In this document: in pieces, positions 22,741 to 30,968 of the stretch
Numbering within the stretch: position 1 is the first letter of the stretch
How the letters are laid out: the number at the start of each line of letters is the position of its first letter
DNA from: JBBQVZ01 sp963695975
GTDB taxonomy: Bacteria > Actinomycetota > UBA4738 > HRBIN12
Assembly: GCA_963695975.1 (NCBI GenBank)
Contig: CAVOIB010000002.1
Span: 806,001-870,000, forward strand
DNA length: 64,000 bases
Direction of reading: 5' to 3'
Notes under the pieces: generated by a model
The model's database searches: none
What the model was told of the DNA's origin: nothing
Seen by the model: only the letters and a program-made list of their open reading frames with translations
Made by a program: the position numbers and the translations under genes

Positions 22741-24537
22741 GTGATCGGGCGCGACTATCTCGACGGGTCGACCTATCCGCCGGGGCGCACCGGTTTCCGG
22801 GGTAGCCATCCGGGCTCGTTCGAGGCCGCGCACGCCATGCGCGACGGCCGGAGCTTCCCGATCGATGATCTTCCCGTCGAGGACGCGTACGAGCTCGTGG
22901 TGGCGGGGGCGGGGATCAGCGGGTTGGCCGCGGCGTGGTTCTACCGGCAGCGTCGCCCCGACGCGAGGATCCTGATCCTCGACAACCACGACGACTTCGG
23001 TGGGCACGCGAAACGCAACGAGTTCACGGTCGGGGACCGGCTGCTCGTCGGGTACGGCGGGAGCGAGTCGCTGCAGTCGCCGAGAACGCTCTATAGCGAC
23101 GTCGCCAAGGGACTCATCGGCGCGATCGGCGTCGACATCCGCCGGTTCGAGCGCGCGTTCGACGTCGACCTGTATCCATCCCTCGGCCTTTCGCGCGCGA
23201 TGTTCTTCACCCGCGAGGCGTTCGGGGTCGATACGCTCGTGACCGGCGACCCGATGCGCATGGTCGCCGACGACATCCCTCCCGGTCGGATGAACGAACG
23301 GCCGGTCGCCGAGTTCATCGGGGACTTCCCCGTGTCGGCCGAGGCGAAGGCGACGCTCATCGATCTCTTCACGTCGCAACGCGATCCGCTGGTGGGGCGG
23401 TCGCAGGAGGACAAGATCGCGCTGCTGGAAGAGGTCAGCTACCGGGACTACATCCAGCGGTATTGGGGTCTGGACGATGACGCCGCGAACACCTTCCAGG
23501 GGCGCTCTCATGACTTCTTCGCCCGGGGCATCGACGGGATCACGGCGTTGGCGGCGATGGGAACGGGCTACCCGGGCTTCGCAGGCCTCGATCTTCCGAC
23601 GAGCCCCGAGGCCGCGGCGGAGATGGAGGAGCCGTACATCTACCACTTCCCCGATGGCAACGCGTCGCTCGCCCGCTTGATGGTTCGATCGCTGATCCCG
23701 AGCGTCGCGCCCGGAGATTCGATGGAGGACATCGTCACCGCGCGGTTCGATTACGGCAGACTCGACGAGGAGGGTTCGACGTGCCGCTTGCGGCTCACGA
23801 GCACCGTCGTCCTCATGCGGAACGACGACGGGGGCGTCGACATCGGGTACGTCCACGGTGACGCGCTGCATCGCATCCGCGCCGAGCGGTGCGTGCTCGC
23901 CGGCTACCACATGATGATCCCGGAGATCATGCCTGAGCTCCCGGTCCCGCAGCGCAAGGCGTTGTGGAAGAACGTGAAGGCACCGCTCGTCTACGTGAAC
24001 GTCGCCGTCCGCGACTGGCACCCCTGGGTGCGCCTCGGCGTCCATGAGATCACGAATCCGATGGGGTTCTTCTCGCGCGTCAAGATCGACTACCCGGTCA
24101 GCATCGGGACGTATCGGTGCTCGAGCTCGCCGGACGAGCCGATGATCCTTCACCTCGTCCACGTACCCACCCTGCCGTTCCGGGAGCTGAGCGCCCGCGA
24201 GGAGTTCCGGGCCGGGCGCGAGATCCTCTTCGAGATGACGTTCGAGGACTTCGAAGAGAAGGTCCGCGACGAGTTGACGCGGATGCTCGGACCCGGTGGG
24301 TTCGACGCCGATCGCGACATCGCGGCGATCACCGTGAATCGCTGGGGGCACGCCTACTCGTACGGAGGGGATCCGCTGTCGGATCCGGTGGTGACGGGGG
24401 AGCAGCCGTACGAGATCGCGCGGGCTCGCGTGGGCCGGGTCGCGATCGCCAACGCCGATGCTGGATGGAGCGCGTACGCGCACGCGGCGATCGATCAAGC
24501 CCATCGAGCGGTGGGGGAGCTGCTGGATCAACCGTAG
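22741..24537 (+). CDS. FAD-dependent amine oxidoreductase, spermidine dehydrogenase-like
   Basis: A 598-residue flavoprotein. The dinucleotide-binding motif VVAGAGISGLAAAWFYRQ lies near residue 53, preceded by the SPDH-type opening GFRGSHPGSFEAAHAMRDG. GGHAKRNEFTV and the C-terminal ANADAGWSAYAHAAIDQAHR are FAD-domain elements of this group. Spermidine dehydrogenase oxidatively cleaves spermidine; members in other bacteria have unknown amine substrates. It starts with GTG 22741; no strong ribosome site is seen. It is separated from the nicotinate cluster by 300 bases, so a shared role is not implied. It converges on the TetR gene. Confidence 0.7.
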   Translation: MIGRDYLDGSTYPPGRTGFRGSHPGSFEAAHAMRDGRSFPIDDLPVEDAYELVVAGAGISGLAAAWFYRQRRPDARILILDNHDDFGGHAKRNEFTVGDRLLVGYGGSESLQSPRTLYSDVAKGLIGAIGVDIRRFERAFDVDLYPSLGLSRAMFFTREAFGVDTLVTGDPMRMVADDIPPGRMNERPVAEFIGDFPVSAEAKATLIDLFTSQRDPLVGRSQEDKIALLEEVSYRDYIQRYWGLDDDAANTFQGRSHDFFARGIDGITALAAMGTGYPGFAGLDLPTSPEAAAEMEEPYIYHFPDGNASLARLMVRSLIPSVAPGDSMEDIVTARFDYGRLDEEGSTCRLRLTSTVVLMRNDDGGVDIGYVHGDALHRIRAERCVLAGYHMMIPEIMPELPVPQRKALWKNVKAPLVYVNVAVRDWHPWVRLGVHEITNPMGFFSRVKIDYPVSIGTYRCSSSPDEPMILHLVHVPTLPFRELSAREEFRAGREILFEMTFEDFEEKVRDELTRMLGPGGFDADRDIAAITVNRWGHAYSYGGDPLSDPVVTGEQPYEIARARVGRVAIANADAGWSAYAHAAIDQAHRAVGELLDQP

Positions 24538-24552
24538 AGCGAGTCCTGCGTG

Positions 24553-25128
24553 TCAACCGAGGGATGCGATGAGCAGTTGCGCGCACGCACGCGCGGCGTC
24601 CGGTCGATCCGTCGGGAACCCGAGATCCGTGAGCGATTCGTTCATCCCCGCCAGGCAGACGATCCCGTAGGCGGCACGGCGCCGCGCCGCCCGCTCCGAG
24701 CGTGGGTAGGCAGCTAAGAGCTTCGCGTCGAGCAGGTCCTCGAGTTCCATGTAGATGTCGCGAAGACCCTCGTGCAACACCGGGTCGTCGGCGCTCGCTC
24801 CCAGCAACGTGTCGACGAGACGTGCGGTCGGGTCGTTCGATGACCCGCCGAAGACGGCGTCGAGGATCGTCGAGAGTCCTTCGGAAGGTGACATGTCTTC
24901 ACCGAGCGCACGGAGCCCATCGACGTATCGCCGGCGGATATGGTCGAGGAGTGCCCGGTCGACCTCGGCGCGGTTCCCGAGGTAGTGGCGGACGAGCCCG
25001 CGCGTGACGCCGGCCTCCAGGGCGATCCGGTCGAGCGTCGCCCCCTCCGAGCCGTGCTTCAGGAGCGACCGCGCGTACGCCTCCAGGAGCTGGGGCCGCC
25101 GGGTGTCCGCGAGGCTAGGCCGAGGCAT
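24553..25128 (-). CDS. TetR/AcrR family transcriptional regulator
   Basis: A 191-residue regulator. The N-terminal helix-turn-helix reads ATLDRIALEAGVTRGLVRHYLGNRAEV (residues 30-56, quoted in part: GVTRGLVRHYLG). The C-terminal part is a helical ligand domain (FGGSSNDPTARLVDTLLG). It starts at ATG 25128 and faces the M28 peptidase gene across 76 bases that contain a 16-base inverted repeat. It probably represses itself and the peptidase. Confidence 0.86.
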   Translation of the reverse strand: MPRPSLADTRRPQLLEAYARSLLKHGSEGATLDRIALEAGVTRGLVRHYLGNRAEVDRALLDHIRRRYVDGLRALGEDMSPSEGLSTILDAVFGGSSNDPTARLVDTLLGASADDPVLHEGLRDIYMELEDLLDAKLLAAYPRSERAARRRAAYGIVCLAGMNESLTDLGFPTDRPDAARACAQLLIASLG

Positions 25129-25140
25129 GCCGTCTATTGA

Positions 25141-25156
25141 TTGTCACGTGTGATAA
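25141..25156. promoter_or_regulatory. Probable TetR operator between regulator and peptidase genes
   Basis: TTGTCACGTGTGATAA is an inverted repeat with 7-base arms (TTgTCAC / GTGAtAA, one mismatch) around a central GT. It lies in the 76-base divergent region, 13 bases upstream of the regulator start and about 49 bases before the peptidase start. Size and symmetry suit a TetR dimer. Confidence 0.6.
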
Positions 25157-25204
25157 AGAATACGCTGAACGACCGCGGAACTCGAGGAACGAAGGAGATC
25201 GAAG

Positions 25205-27256
25205 ATGGATCGGATCCACGTCAGGGCCAAGATCGGCGTCGGCATCGTGGTGGCGGTCATGCTCGCCCTCGGCCTCACCCCGGTGGCCGGCGCGCAGCCG
25301 AAGACCACGCTGCTGGCTAGCGACGCGCTCCTCCGCAGCCTCGACATGGGCTACGTCGAGAAGGTCACGAAGCATCTCGGCACGATCGGCTCCTCGAAGC
25401 TGGGCTTCCGCGTGACGGGGACGCCCCAGGACGAACAGACAGCCAGCTACCTCGCCGACCAGATGGACACGATCGGTCTTGAGGACGTGTCGATCGAATC
25501 GCACACGACCGACGGTTGGCGGTTCTCCGGCGGTTCGGTCCGCGCGCGGGGACCTGGACTCGACCGCTCCTTCCGCGTGTCCTCGCTCGGCGGCGTCCCG
25601 GGAACCCCGCCTGGCGGTGTCTCCGGCCGGATCGTCCCGGTCGGCTTCGGCACCGCTCCCGAATACGAAGGGCTGAACGTCGAGGGCAAGATCGTGTTCG
25701 CGTGGTGGGATTACGACAACAAAGGCATCTGGCCGAACTACATCGCGTACGAGGCGATGGCCCACGGCGCCAAAGCGGTCATCATCGCGTCCGCGCCCGC
25801 GAACGGCTGGTATGCGGCGGGCAACGGACGGGCGCTCGGCGGCAACGACGGGGAATGCAGCACGACGCAGTGTGCTCCGCTCGTGGTGATCAGCCGACGG
25901 AACGCGTTCGCGCTCGTGAGAGCGCTCGGCGCCGGCAAGGTCCGGGGATCGGTCACGCTGAACGCCCAGAACGTCCTTGACTCGATCGGCCATCAGCCGA
26001 TCGGGCAGATCACCGGTTCCGTCTACCCCGACCGAGCGATCGTGTTCACGGCACACCAGGACGCGTGGTTCACGTCGGCCGCCGACGACTCGGTCAGCAT
26101 CGGGATGATCCTCGCGATCGCGAAGGCGGCGATCGAGACCGGCTATCAGCCGAGATACACCTGGATCTTCGCCCCCACCACCGGCGAGGAGTACGGACTC
26201 TCGGACGCCTACTACGACTGGCTCCAGGGCGCGTTCCACCGCATCACCGTCTCGCACGCGGACTGGACGACACAGGCGGTGGCCGTGCTCAACTGGGAGG
26301 TGCACTCTCCTCCCTACTACGTCTACGCGAACGTGGCGCGTGAGCTCCGCGGGTTCGTGGGCGACTCGTTCACCGCAAGCAAGCAGGACGGGCTGATCGA
26401 CTACTACGGCCTGGCCGACGTCTACTCCTGGAACGATGGCTTCACCTACACGGCGCAGGGCGCTCCGGCCGTCACGTTCACCGCATCGGGCCCCGACTAC
26501 TGGGGTCGCTACCACACGAACTATGACTCGCTCGACACGTTGGACTTCAACACGCTGAAGCCGGTCCTGCAGGCGGAGACGCGGGTGGCGGTTGACCTGG
26601 AACACACGCTCATGCCGTTCCGGTTCGGGAGCCGGATCTCGACCCTGAAGGCGAGCCTGGACCCGGAGGCCTTGGCACGGTACGGGGCAGACGCGCAGGG
26701 CATCGACGATGCGATCACGGGATTGAGGGCTGCATGGGACGCCGCGAGCGTCGCGACGCCGAGCGTCTGCGCCTCGACCGCGCTCCGCGAGGCGACCAGG
26801 ATCTCGGATGACGGGTTCACGGCGTTGACGTTCGACGATGCGACGGTCTACCCGCACCAGCAGGTGCAGCTGGACATGCAGCTTCTGAGCGCGGCCGTCA
26901 GCCACTTGTCCGACGGCCGACCCCACCTGGCGGCGAACTCGATCGCCGGCATCGACCTGAACGGCCTTGCCTCCATCTTGAGCCGACCCGGCTTCCAGGA
27001 GGAGCTGCTGCATCACGACCCGAGCTACGAGCGGATCTCGTGGGGAGCTCAGGGACAGCTGACCGTGCCGATCGATCTCTATGACATGTGGCACACGGTG
27101 GCCGCTGCGAAGGCCGGCGCGGTGCTGCAACCGGAGATCGATCAGCTCAAGGCGATCCGTACGCAGACGGCCGTCGTGTACCGCGCGCGGATCGACGCGC
27201 TGATCGCGACCGTGAACGCCGTGGCGGCACAGTTGAACGCGGTGACCGACTGCTGA
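25205..27256 (+). CDS. Secreted M28-family metallopeptidase with PA domain
   Basis: A 683-residue exported zinc aminopeptidase-like protein. The signal peptide ends near PVAGAQ (residue 31). A protease-associated insert (GKIVFAWWDYDNKGIWPN and AHGAKAVIIASAP) precedes the catalytic domain. M28 metal-site elements are present: AHQD (His284), ADDS (Asp294/295), GEEYG (Glu328/329) and a distal His in GRYHTNYDSLDTL. The C-terminal 200 residues are helical, as in glutamate-carboxypeptidase-II-like members. AAGGAGATC gives a strong ribosome site before ATG 25205. It is probably controlled by the divergent TetR protein. Peptide scavenging outside the membrane is the likely job. Confidence 0.87.
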   Translation: MDRIHVRAKIGVGIVVAVMLALGLTPVAGAQPKTTLLASDALLRSLDMGYVEKVTKHLGTIGSSKLGFRVTGTPQDEQTASYLADQMDTIGLEDVSIESHTTDGWRFSGGSVRARGPGLDRSFRVSSLGGVPGTPPGGVSGRIVPVGFGTAPEYEGLNVEGKIVFAWWDYDNKGIWPNYIAYEAMAHGAKAVIIASAPANGWYAAGNGRALGGNDGECSTTQCAPLVVISRRNAFALVRALGAGKVRGSVTLNAQNVLDSIGHQPIGQITGSVYPDRAIVFTAHQDAWFTSAADDSVSIGMILAIAKAAIETGYQPRYTWIFAPTTGEEYGLSDAYYDWLQGAFHRITVSHADWTTQAVAVLNWEVHSPPYYVYANVARELRGFVGDSFTASKQDGLIDYYGLADVYSWNDGFTYTAQGAPAVTFTASGPDYWGRYHTNYDSLDTLDFNTLKPVLQAETRVAVDLEHTLMPFRFGSRISTLKASLDPEALARYGADAQGIDDAITGLRAAWDAASVATPSVCASTALREATRISDDGFTALTFDDATVYPHQQVQLDMQLLSAAVSHLSDGRPHLAANSIAGIDLNGLASILSRPGFQEELLHHDPSYERISWGAQGQLTVPIDLYDMWHTVAAAKAGAVLQPEIDQLKAIRTQTAVVYRARIDALIATVNAVAAQLNAVTDC

Positions 27257-27288
27257 GCCGATAGGTCGGGCGGCTGGCCGCTCCCGGG

Positions 27289-28617
27289 TTACGCGACCGC
27301 GAGGAGCGGCCATTCCCCGTCGATGCCCTTCAGCTGATGCACGCCGCGGTCGGTGAACGCGATCTCGGAGCCGACCACCAGGTCCTTCACGGTCCGTGAC
27401 ACGAGGATCTCGCCGGGAGCGGCCGAGGCCATGATCCGCGCGGCCAGGTGCACCGCCATCCCGCCGATGTCGGCGCCGCGGAGCTCGACCTCGCCCGTGT
27501 GGATCCCGACGCGGATCTCCAACCCCAAGGCCCGTAGCTGATCCCGGAACGCATGCGCGAAACGGATCGCGCGCCCGGGTCCGTCGAACGTCGCGAGCAA
27601 TCCATCGCCCGTGCTCTTGATCATCCGGCCGCCGTTCAGGTCGACCAGGCGACCGGCCAACGCGTCGTGCATGTCCAGCAGACCACGCCATCGCTCGTCG
27701 CCCATGCGTTCGAGCTGTTTGGTGGAGTCCACGATGTCGGTGTACAGGACGGTCGCCAGCACGCGATCGCTCGGCGACGTCGAGACGACCCCGGTCAGGA
27801 ACTCCTGGACGGCGCCCAACGACTCGTCGGCCGCCTCCCAGAACAGCGGGCCGTCCGAGCCGGGGAGTACCACCAGCCGCGCGCCCTCGATGCGCTCCTT
27901 CAGGTACTCGCCTTGCGAGAGCGGCATGAACGCGTACGACGCGCGATGCAGGATCAGCGTCGGCACGTGGATCGCGGGCAGCAGCGACCTGGCGTCCGCC
28001 TTGTAGATCGAGCGGAAGTACGCTGCCGCCGCAGCCGGCCCGGCGATCGCGCGCGTCTTCTTCGCGTACCAGGAGCGGAAGCGCGGATCGTCGGCCATGC
28101 TCGGCACCTGAAGAAGGACATGCTCGTCGGTGCCCCATCGGTCGGACATCTGTTCGAACAGCTGCTCGGCGACGTCGGCAGGCATGCCGCTCGGGAAGTC
28201 GGGCGCTGCCAGGTACTTCGCAGCCGTGTTCACCAGGATCAGCGCGGCCGTCCGCTGAGGCTTGGTCGATGCGAACAGCATGGCGGTGGGGCCGGCGTCG
28301 TACGTGGCCATGATCGCGGCTCGCTCGGAGCCGGCCTCCTCCATGACGCACTCGAGCTCCTGGACGAAGCTCTCCCACGGCGGCAGCGCGTCGAGGGGGA
28401 TGAGATCGGAGCCGCCGCTCCCTCGCCGGTCGAACCGGATCAGTCGGACGAAGGACGCGAGCCGGCGGAGGTAGAGCTCGGAGGCCGGCTCCTCCCAGTC
28501 GGTGTCGAACGCCCCGAAGCTCCCGGCGGTGAGCACGAGGTCGGTCGGGCCCGACCCAACGACCTCGTAGGCGATCCGGTCACCGCCGAGGCGCGCGTAC
28601 CCCGTGCTCCGTTCCAC
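27289..28617 (-). CDS. Alpha/beta-hydrolase fused to class III nucleotide cyclase, hydrolase active site degenerate
   Basis: About 442 residues. The first 270 form an alpha/beta-hydrolase domain (LIRFDRRGSGGSDLI, PTLILHRASYAFMP); the last 170 form a class III adenylate/guanylate cyclase domain with the metal Asp residues in LYTDIVDST and KSTGDGLLATFDG and the conserved IRVGIHTGEVEL. At the nucleophile elbow, where the paralogue at 51922 has GVSEGG, this protein has ATYDAG, so no catalytic Ser/Asp/Cys is in the normal place; the hydrolase part may only sense a ligand. GTG 28617 was chosen; another GTG at 28653 is possible. It converges on the M28 peptidase gene. Confidence 0.82.
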   Translation of the reverse strand: MERSTGYARLGGDRIAYEVVGSGPTDLVLTAGSFGAFDTDWEEPASELYLRRLASFVRLIRFDRRGSGGSDLIPLDALPPWESFVQELECVMEEAGSERAAIMATYDAGPTAMLFASTKPQRTAALILVNTAAKYLAAPDFPSGMPADVAEQLFEQMSDRWGTDEHVLLQVPSMADDPRFRSWYAKKTRAIAGPAAAAAYFRSIYKADARSLLPAIHVPTLILHRASYAFMPLSQGEYLKERIEGARLVVLPGSDGPLFWEAADESLGAVQEFLTGVVSTSPSDRVLATVLYTDIVDSTKQLERMGDERWRGLLDMHDALAGRLVDLNGGRMIKSTGDGLLATFDGPGRAIRFAHAFRDQLRALGLEIRVGIHTGEVELRGADIGGMAVHLAARIMASAAPGEILVSRTVKDLVVGSEIAFTDRGVHQLKGIDGEWPLLAVA

Positions 28618-28668
28618 GGGAGCAGGGTAAAGGAGTGCCCGCGCTGGTTGCACGCGACCGCTCCGTCC

Positions 28669-29169
28669 TCAGGCGCGCTTCGTTTCTTCGAGGATCCGTC
28701 TGAGGACAGGGAGGACGAGCCGATCCTTGTCCCGACCCGCGGCCTCTTTCGAGCGGATCACGTCGGCGAGCGACGCGACGTCGACCTCGGCGCCCAGGAT
28801 CGTGAGGTGTACCGCGTCGCGCGCCACGTCCCGATACCCTCGTGTGCCGCTCGGCTCGAACGCGATGTCGAGCCGTCCGTGATCGGTGATCAGGTTCCAC
28901 GTGCGGGCCGCTGTGAGCGACGTCGCGTCGTGATCGAACGGCAGGCCCGCCGGCTCCATCTCGGTCGACACCCTCGCGTGCAGCTCGTCGAGAGCCGCCG
29001 AGAGCCGTTCCAAGTTCGGCGGGGTCTCGTCGGGAACGACATCGATATCGGTGGTCACGTACGGCGACCCGTGGATCACGCCGGCGAACCCTCCGATCAA
29101 CACGTGGCGCACCCCGTGACGCGCCAGCACCTCGAGCAACGCCTCGGGGCGGAATTCAACCTTGGACAT
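28669..29169 (-). CDS. AbiEii-like nucleotidyltransferase, probable toxin
   Basis: A 166-residue protein with the nucleotidyltransferase signature VLIGGFAGVIHGSPYVTTDI followed by DVVPD: a Gly-rich turn, then DxD as metal ligands. This fits the DNA-polymerase-beta-like fold of AbiEii/MenT toxins, which can pyrimidylate tRNA. The start at 29169 lies inside the 3' end of the XRE gene (14-base overlap), so the two are co-translated. Two-gene order regulator/transferase is typical of type IV-like or MNT/HEPN-related pairs. Confidence 0.72.
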   Translation of the reverse strand: MSKVEFRPEALLEVLARHGVRHVLIGGFAGVIHGSPYVTTDIDVVPDETPPNLERLSAALDELHARVSTEMEPAGLPFDHDATSLTAARTWNLITDHGRLDIAFEPSGTRGYRDVARDAVHLTILGAEVDVASLADVIRSKEAAGRDKDRLVLPVLRRILEETKRA

Positions 29170-29479
29170 CGGCCAACGCCCGTCGCCCGGCTTCCGCGAA
29201 CCGGACCGCTGCCTGATGGCGTCGGACCCGATCCTCGGGCCCGACCGCCAGGTTCGTCGAGGCCACGGACCAATCGGAGTCGTCGGCGGGGAGCAGTTCA
29301 GGGACGAGTTCCATCCCGCACGCCCGCACGGCCTCGTCCACACGCTGATAGGAGGGCTCGGTGCCTCCCCCCTCCAGGCGAGCGATCGCCGATTGGGTCG
29401 TGCCAAGACGCTCCGCCAGCTCATCCTGGGTGAACCCAGCCCGTCGGCGCGCCTCCCGGATCAGATCCCCTGCTCGCAT
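29156..29479 (-). CDS. XRE-family helix-turn-helix antitoxin/regulator
   Basis: A 107-residue DNA-binding protein. The N-terminal HTH is clear: IREARRRAGFTQDELAERLG then TTQSAIARLEGGG (residues 7-40). The C-terminal half (VGPEDRVRRHQAAVRFAEAGR) is helical. It overlaps the nucleotidyltransferase gene and is probably both its partner and the repressor of the operon; the palindrome just upstream is a good operator. Confidence 0.8.
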   Translation of the reverse strand: MRAGDLIREARRRAGFTQDELAERLGTTQSAIARLEGGGTEPSYQRVDEAVRACGMELVPELLPADDSDWSVASTNLAVGPEDRVRRHQAAVRFAEAGRRALADVQG

Positions 29480-29484
29480 GGATC

Positions 29485-29504
29485 TAATATAGCGGATACG
29501 CTAT
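29485..29504 (-). promoter_or_regulatory. Promoter and operator of the XRE/nucleotidyltransferase pair
   Basis: On the minus strand TATATT (29491-29486) is a good -10 and lies only 6 bases from the ATG at 29479, predicting a leaderless mRNA. It overlaps a perfect inverted repeat, ATAGCG-GATA-CGCTAT (29489-29504). A TTGCTC at 29516-29511 could be the -35 (19-base spacer). Repressor binding here would block the promoter directly. Confidence 0.6.
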
Positions 29505-29558
29505 GTCCGTGAGCAACTTCGCGACCGAGACACATCGCGCCTGTCTCATACTCGGGCC

Positions 29559-30968
29559 ATGACGTCCCCCGAGCACGTCGACCTCGTGGTGATCGGTGGC
29601 GGCGCCGCCGGTGAGAAGGGCGCCGCGCAGGCCGCCTACTTCGGCAAGCGCGTGGTGGTGGTCGAACGCCGGTCCGAGCCGGGAGGCGCCACGGTCCACA
29701 CGGGGACGCTCCCGTCGAAGACCCTCCGCGAGGCGGCGCTGTTCCTGTCGGGACACCGCCAGCGCGATCTGTACGGCGTGTCGGTGGAGGTCTCGCGCGA
29801 TCTGAGCGTGGCCCGGCTGATCCATCGCAAGGATGCGGTCCGCCGGCTGGAGACCGAGCGGATGCGTGTGAACCTCGACCGTCACCACGTCGAGCTGGTG
29901 TACGGCGTGGCCCGTGTGGCGGACGCGACCACGGTCGAGGTGACGGACGATGACGGCGACGTGCGCCTGCTCGTCGCCGACGCGATCCTGATCGCCACGG
30001 GCTCTCACCCGTTCCGCCCACCCGGCATCCCGTTCGACGATCCCGACGTGCACGACTCCGACAGCATCCTCGAGATCGACCGCCTGCCCGACTCGCTCGC
30101 GATCCTGGGCGGTGGGGTGATCGGCTGCGAGTACGCGTCGACGTTCGCGGCGCTCGGGACCGAGGTCCATCTGTTCGAACGGCGGACCCCGCTGTTGTCG
30201 TTCCTGGACGATGAGATCGTCGAGCGGATGGTCGAGGGCATGACGGCGCTCGGCGTGCGGTTCCATCTCGGCGTCCGCGAGCGGTCTGTCGAGCGCCGCG
30301 ACGGCGGGCTGGTGTGCTCGCTGACGTCGGGCGACGAGCTCACGGCCGAGAAGGTGCTCGTGACGTCGGGGCGGGTGGGAAACACGGAGGGGCTCGGGCT
30401 GGAGGCGGTGGGCGTGCAGGTCGACGATCGCGGCCGGGTGGTGGTCGACGAGGCGTTCCGCACCGCCGTGCCGAGCATCTCCGCGGCCGGCGACGTGATC
30501 GGGTCGCCCGGCCTCGCGTCCACGTCGATGGAGCAGGCGCGCGTCGCGGTGTGCCGGGCGTTCGGCTTCGCGTACAAACAAGCCGTGTCGGAGCTGCTGC
30601 CGTTCGCGGTGTACACGATCCCGGAGCTGAGCAGCGTCGGCCTCTCGGCGCCGGAAGCGGTGGATCGCGGGATCGATGTCGTGGTCGGGCGGGCGGCGTT
30701 CGACGACAACGCGCGCGGGGCGATCATCGGGGACCGCGAGGGCATGACGAAGTTGGTGTTCGATCGCGCGTCGCGCAGGCTGATCGGGGTCCAGTGTGTG
30801 GGGGAGCGCGCGTCCGAGCTGGTGCACATCGGTCACGCCGTGCTGACGCTCGGTGGAACGGTGGAGACGTTCATCGAGATGATCTTCAACTACCCCACGC
30901 TCGCCGAGACCTACAAGTACGCGGCCTACGACGCGCTGGCGGAGCTGGGCCCTGTGTCAGCCGGTTGA
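29559..30968 (+). CDS. sthA: Soluble pyridine nucleotide transhydrogenase (Si-specific)
   Basis: A 469-residue FAD disulfide-reductase-fold protein lacking the redox cysteine pair: the region reads GGATVHTGTLPSKTLREAAL, with Thr/Val where reductases have Cys, as in SthA. FAD and NAD motifs are LVVIGGGAAGEKGAAQAAYFG and LAILGGGVIGCEYASTFAALG. The C-terminal dimer domain has VQCVGERASELVHIG and FNYPTLAETYKYAA, both typical of SthA. It interconverts NADH and NADPH in the cytoplasm. ATG 29559 faces the XRE pair. Its 3' end overlaps the convergent acyltransferase gene by 12 bases. Confidence 0.85.
   Translation: MTSPEHVDLVVIGGGAAGEKGAAQAAYFGKRVVVVERRSEPGGATVHTGTLPSKTLREAALFLSGHRQRDLYGVSVEVSRDLSVARLIHRKDAVRRLETERMRVNLDRHHVELVYGVARVADATTVEVTDDDGDVRLLVADAILIATGSHPFRPPGIPFDDPDVHDSDSILEIDRLPDSLAILGGGVIGCEYASTFAALGTEVHLFERRTPLLSFLDDEIVERMVEGMTALGVRFHLGVRERSVERRDGGLVCSLTSGDELTAEKVLVTSGRVGNTEGLGLEAVGVQVDDRGRVVVDEAFRTAVPSISAAGDVIGSPGLASTSMEQARVAVCRAFGFAYKQAVSELLPFAVYTIPELSSVGLSAPEAVDRGIDVVVGRAAFDDNARGAIIGDREGMTKLVFDRASRRLIGVQCVGERASELVHIGHAVLTLGGTVETFIEMIFNYPTLAETYKYAAYDALAELGPVSAG

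Noticed and set aside
22465..24531. Open frame of 688 codons antisense to the spermidine-dehydrogenase-like gene
   Set aside because: No recognisable motif; the plus strand has the FAD-binding motif and family landmarks throughout.
25115..28378. Open frame of over 1000 codons on the minus strand antisense to the M28 peptidase and part of the cyclase gene
   Set aside because: Composition is Arg/His/Asp-rich with no domain pattern, and the opposite strand carries clear M28 and cyclase motifs. It is a GC-skew shadow.
29480..29558. Palindrome considered as a transcription terminator or attachment site
   Set aside because: It overlaps a -10 element between two divergent genes and lacks a U-tract, so an operator is the simpler reading.
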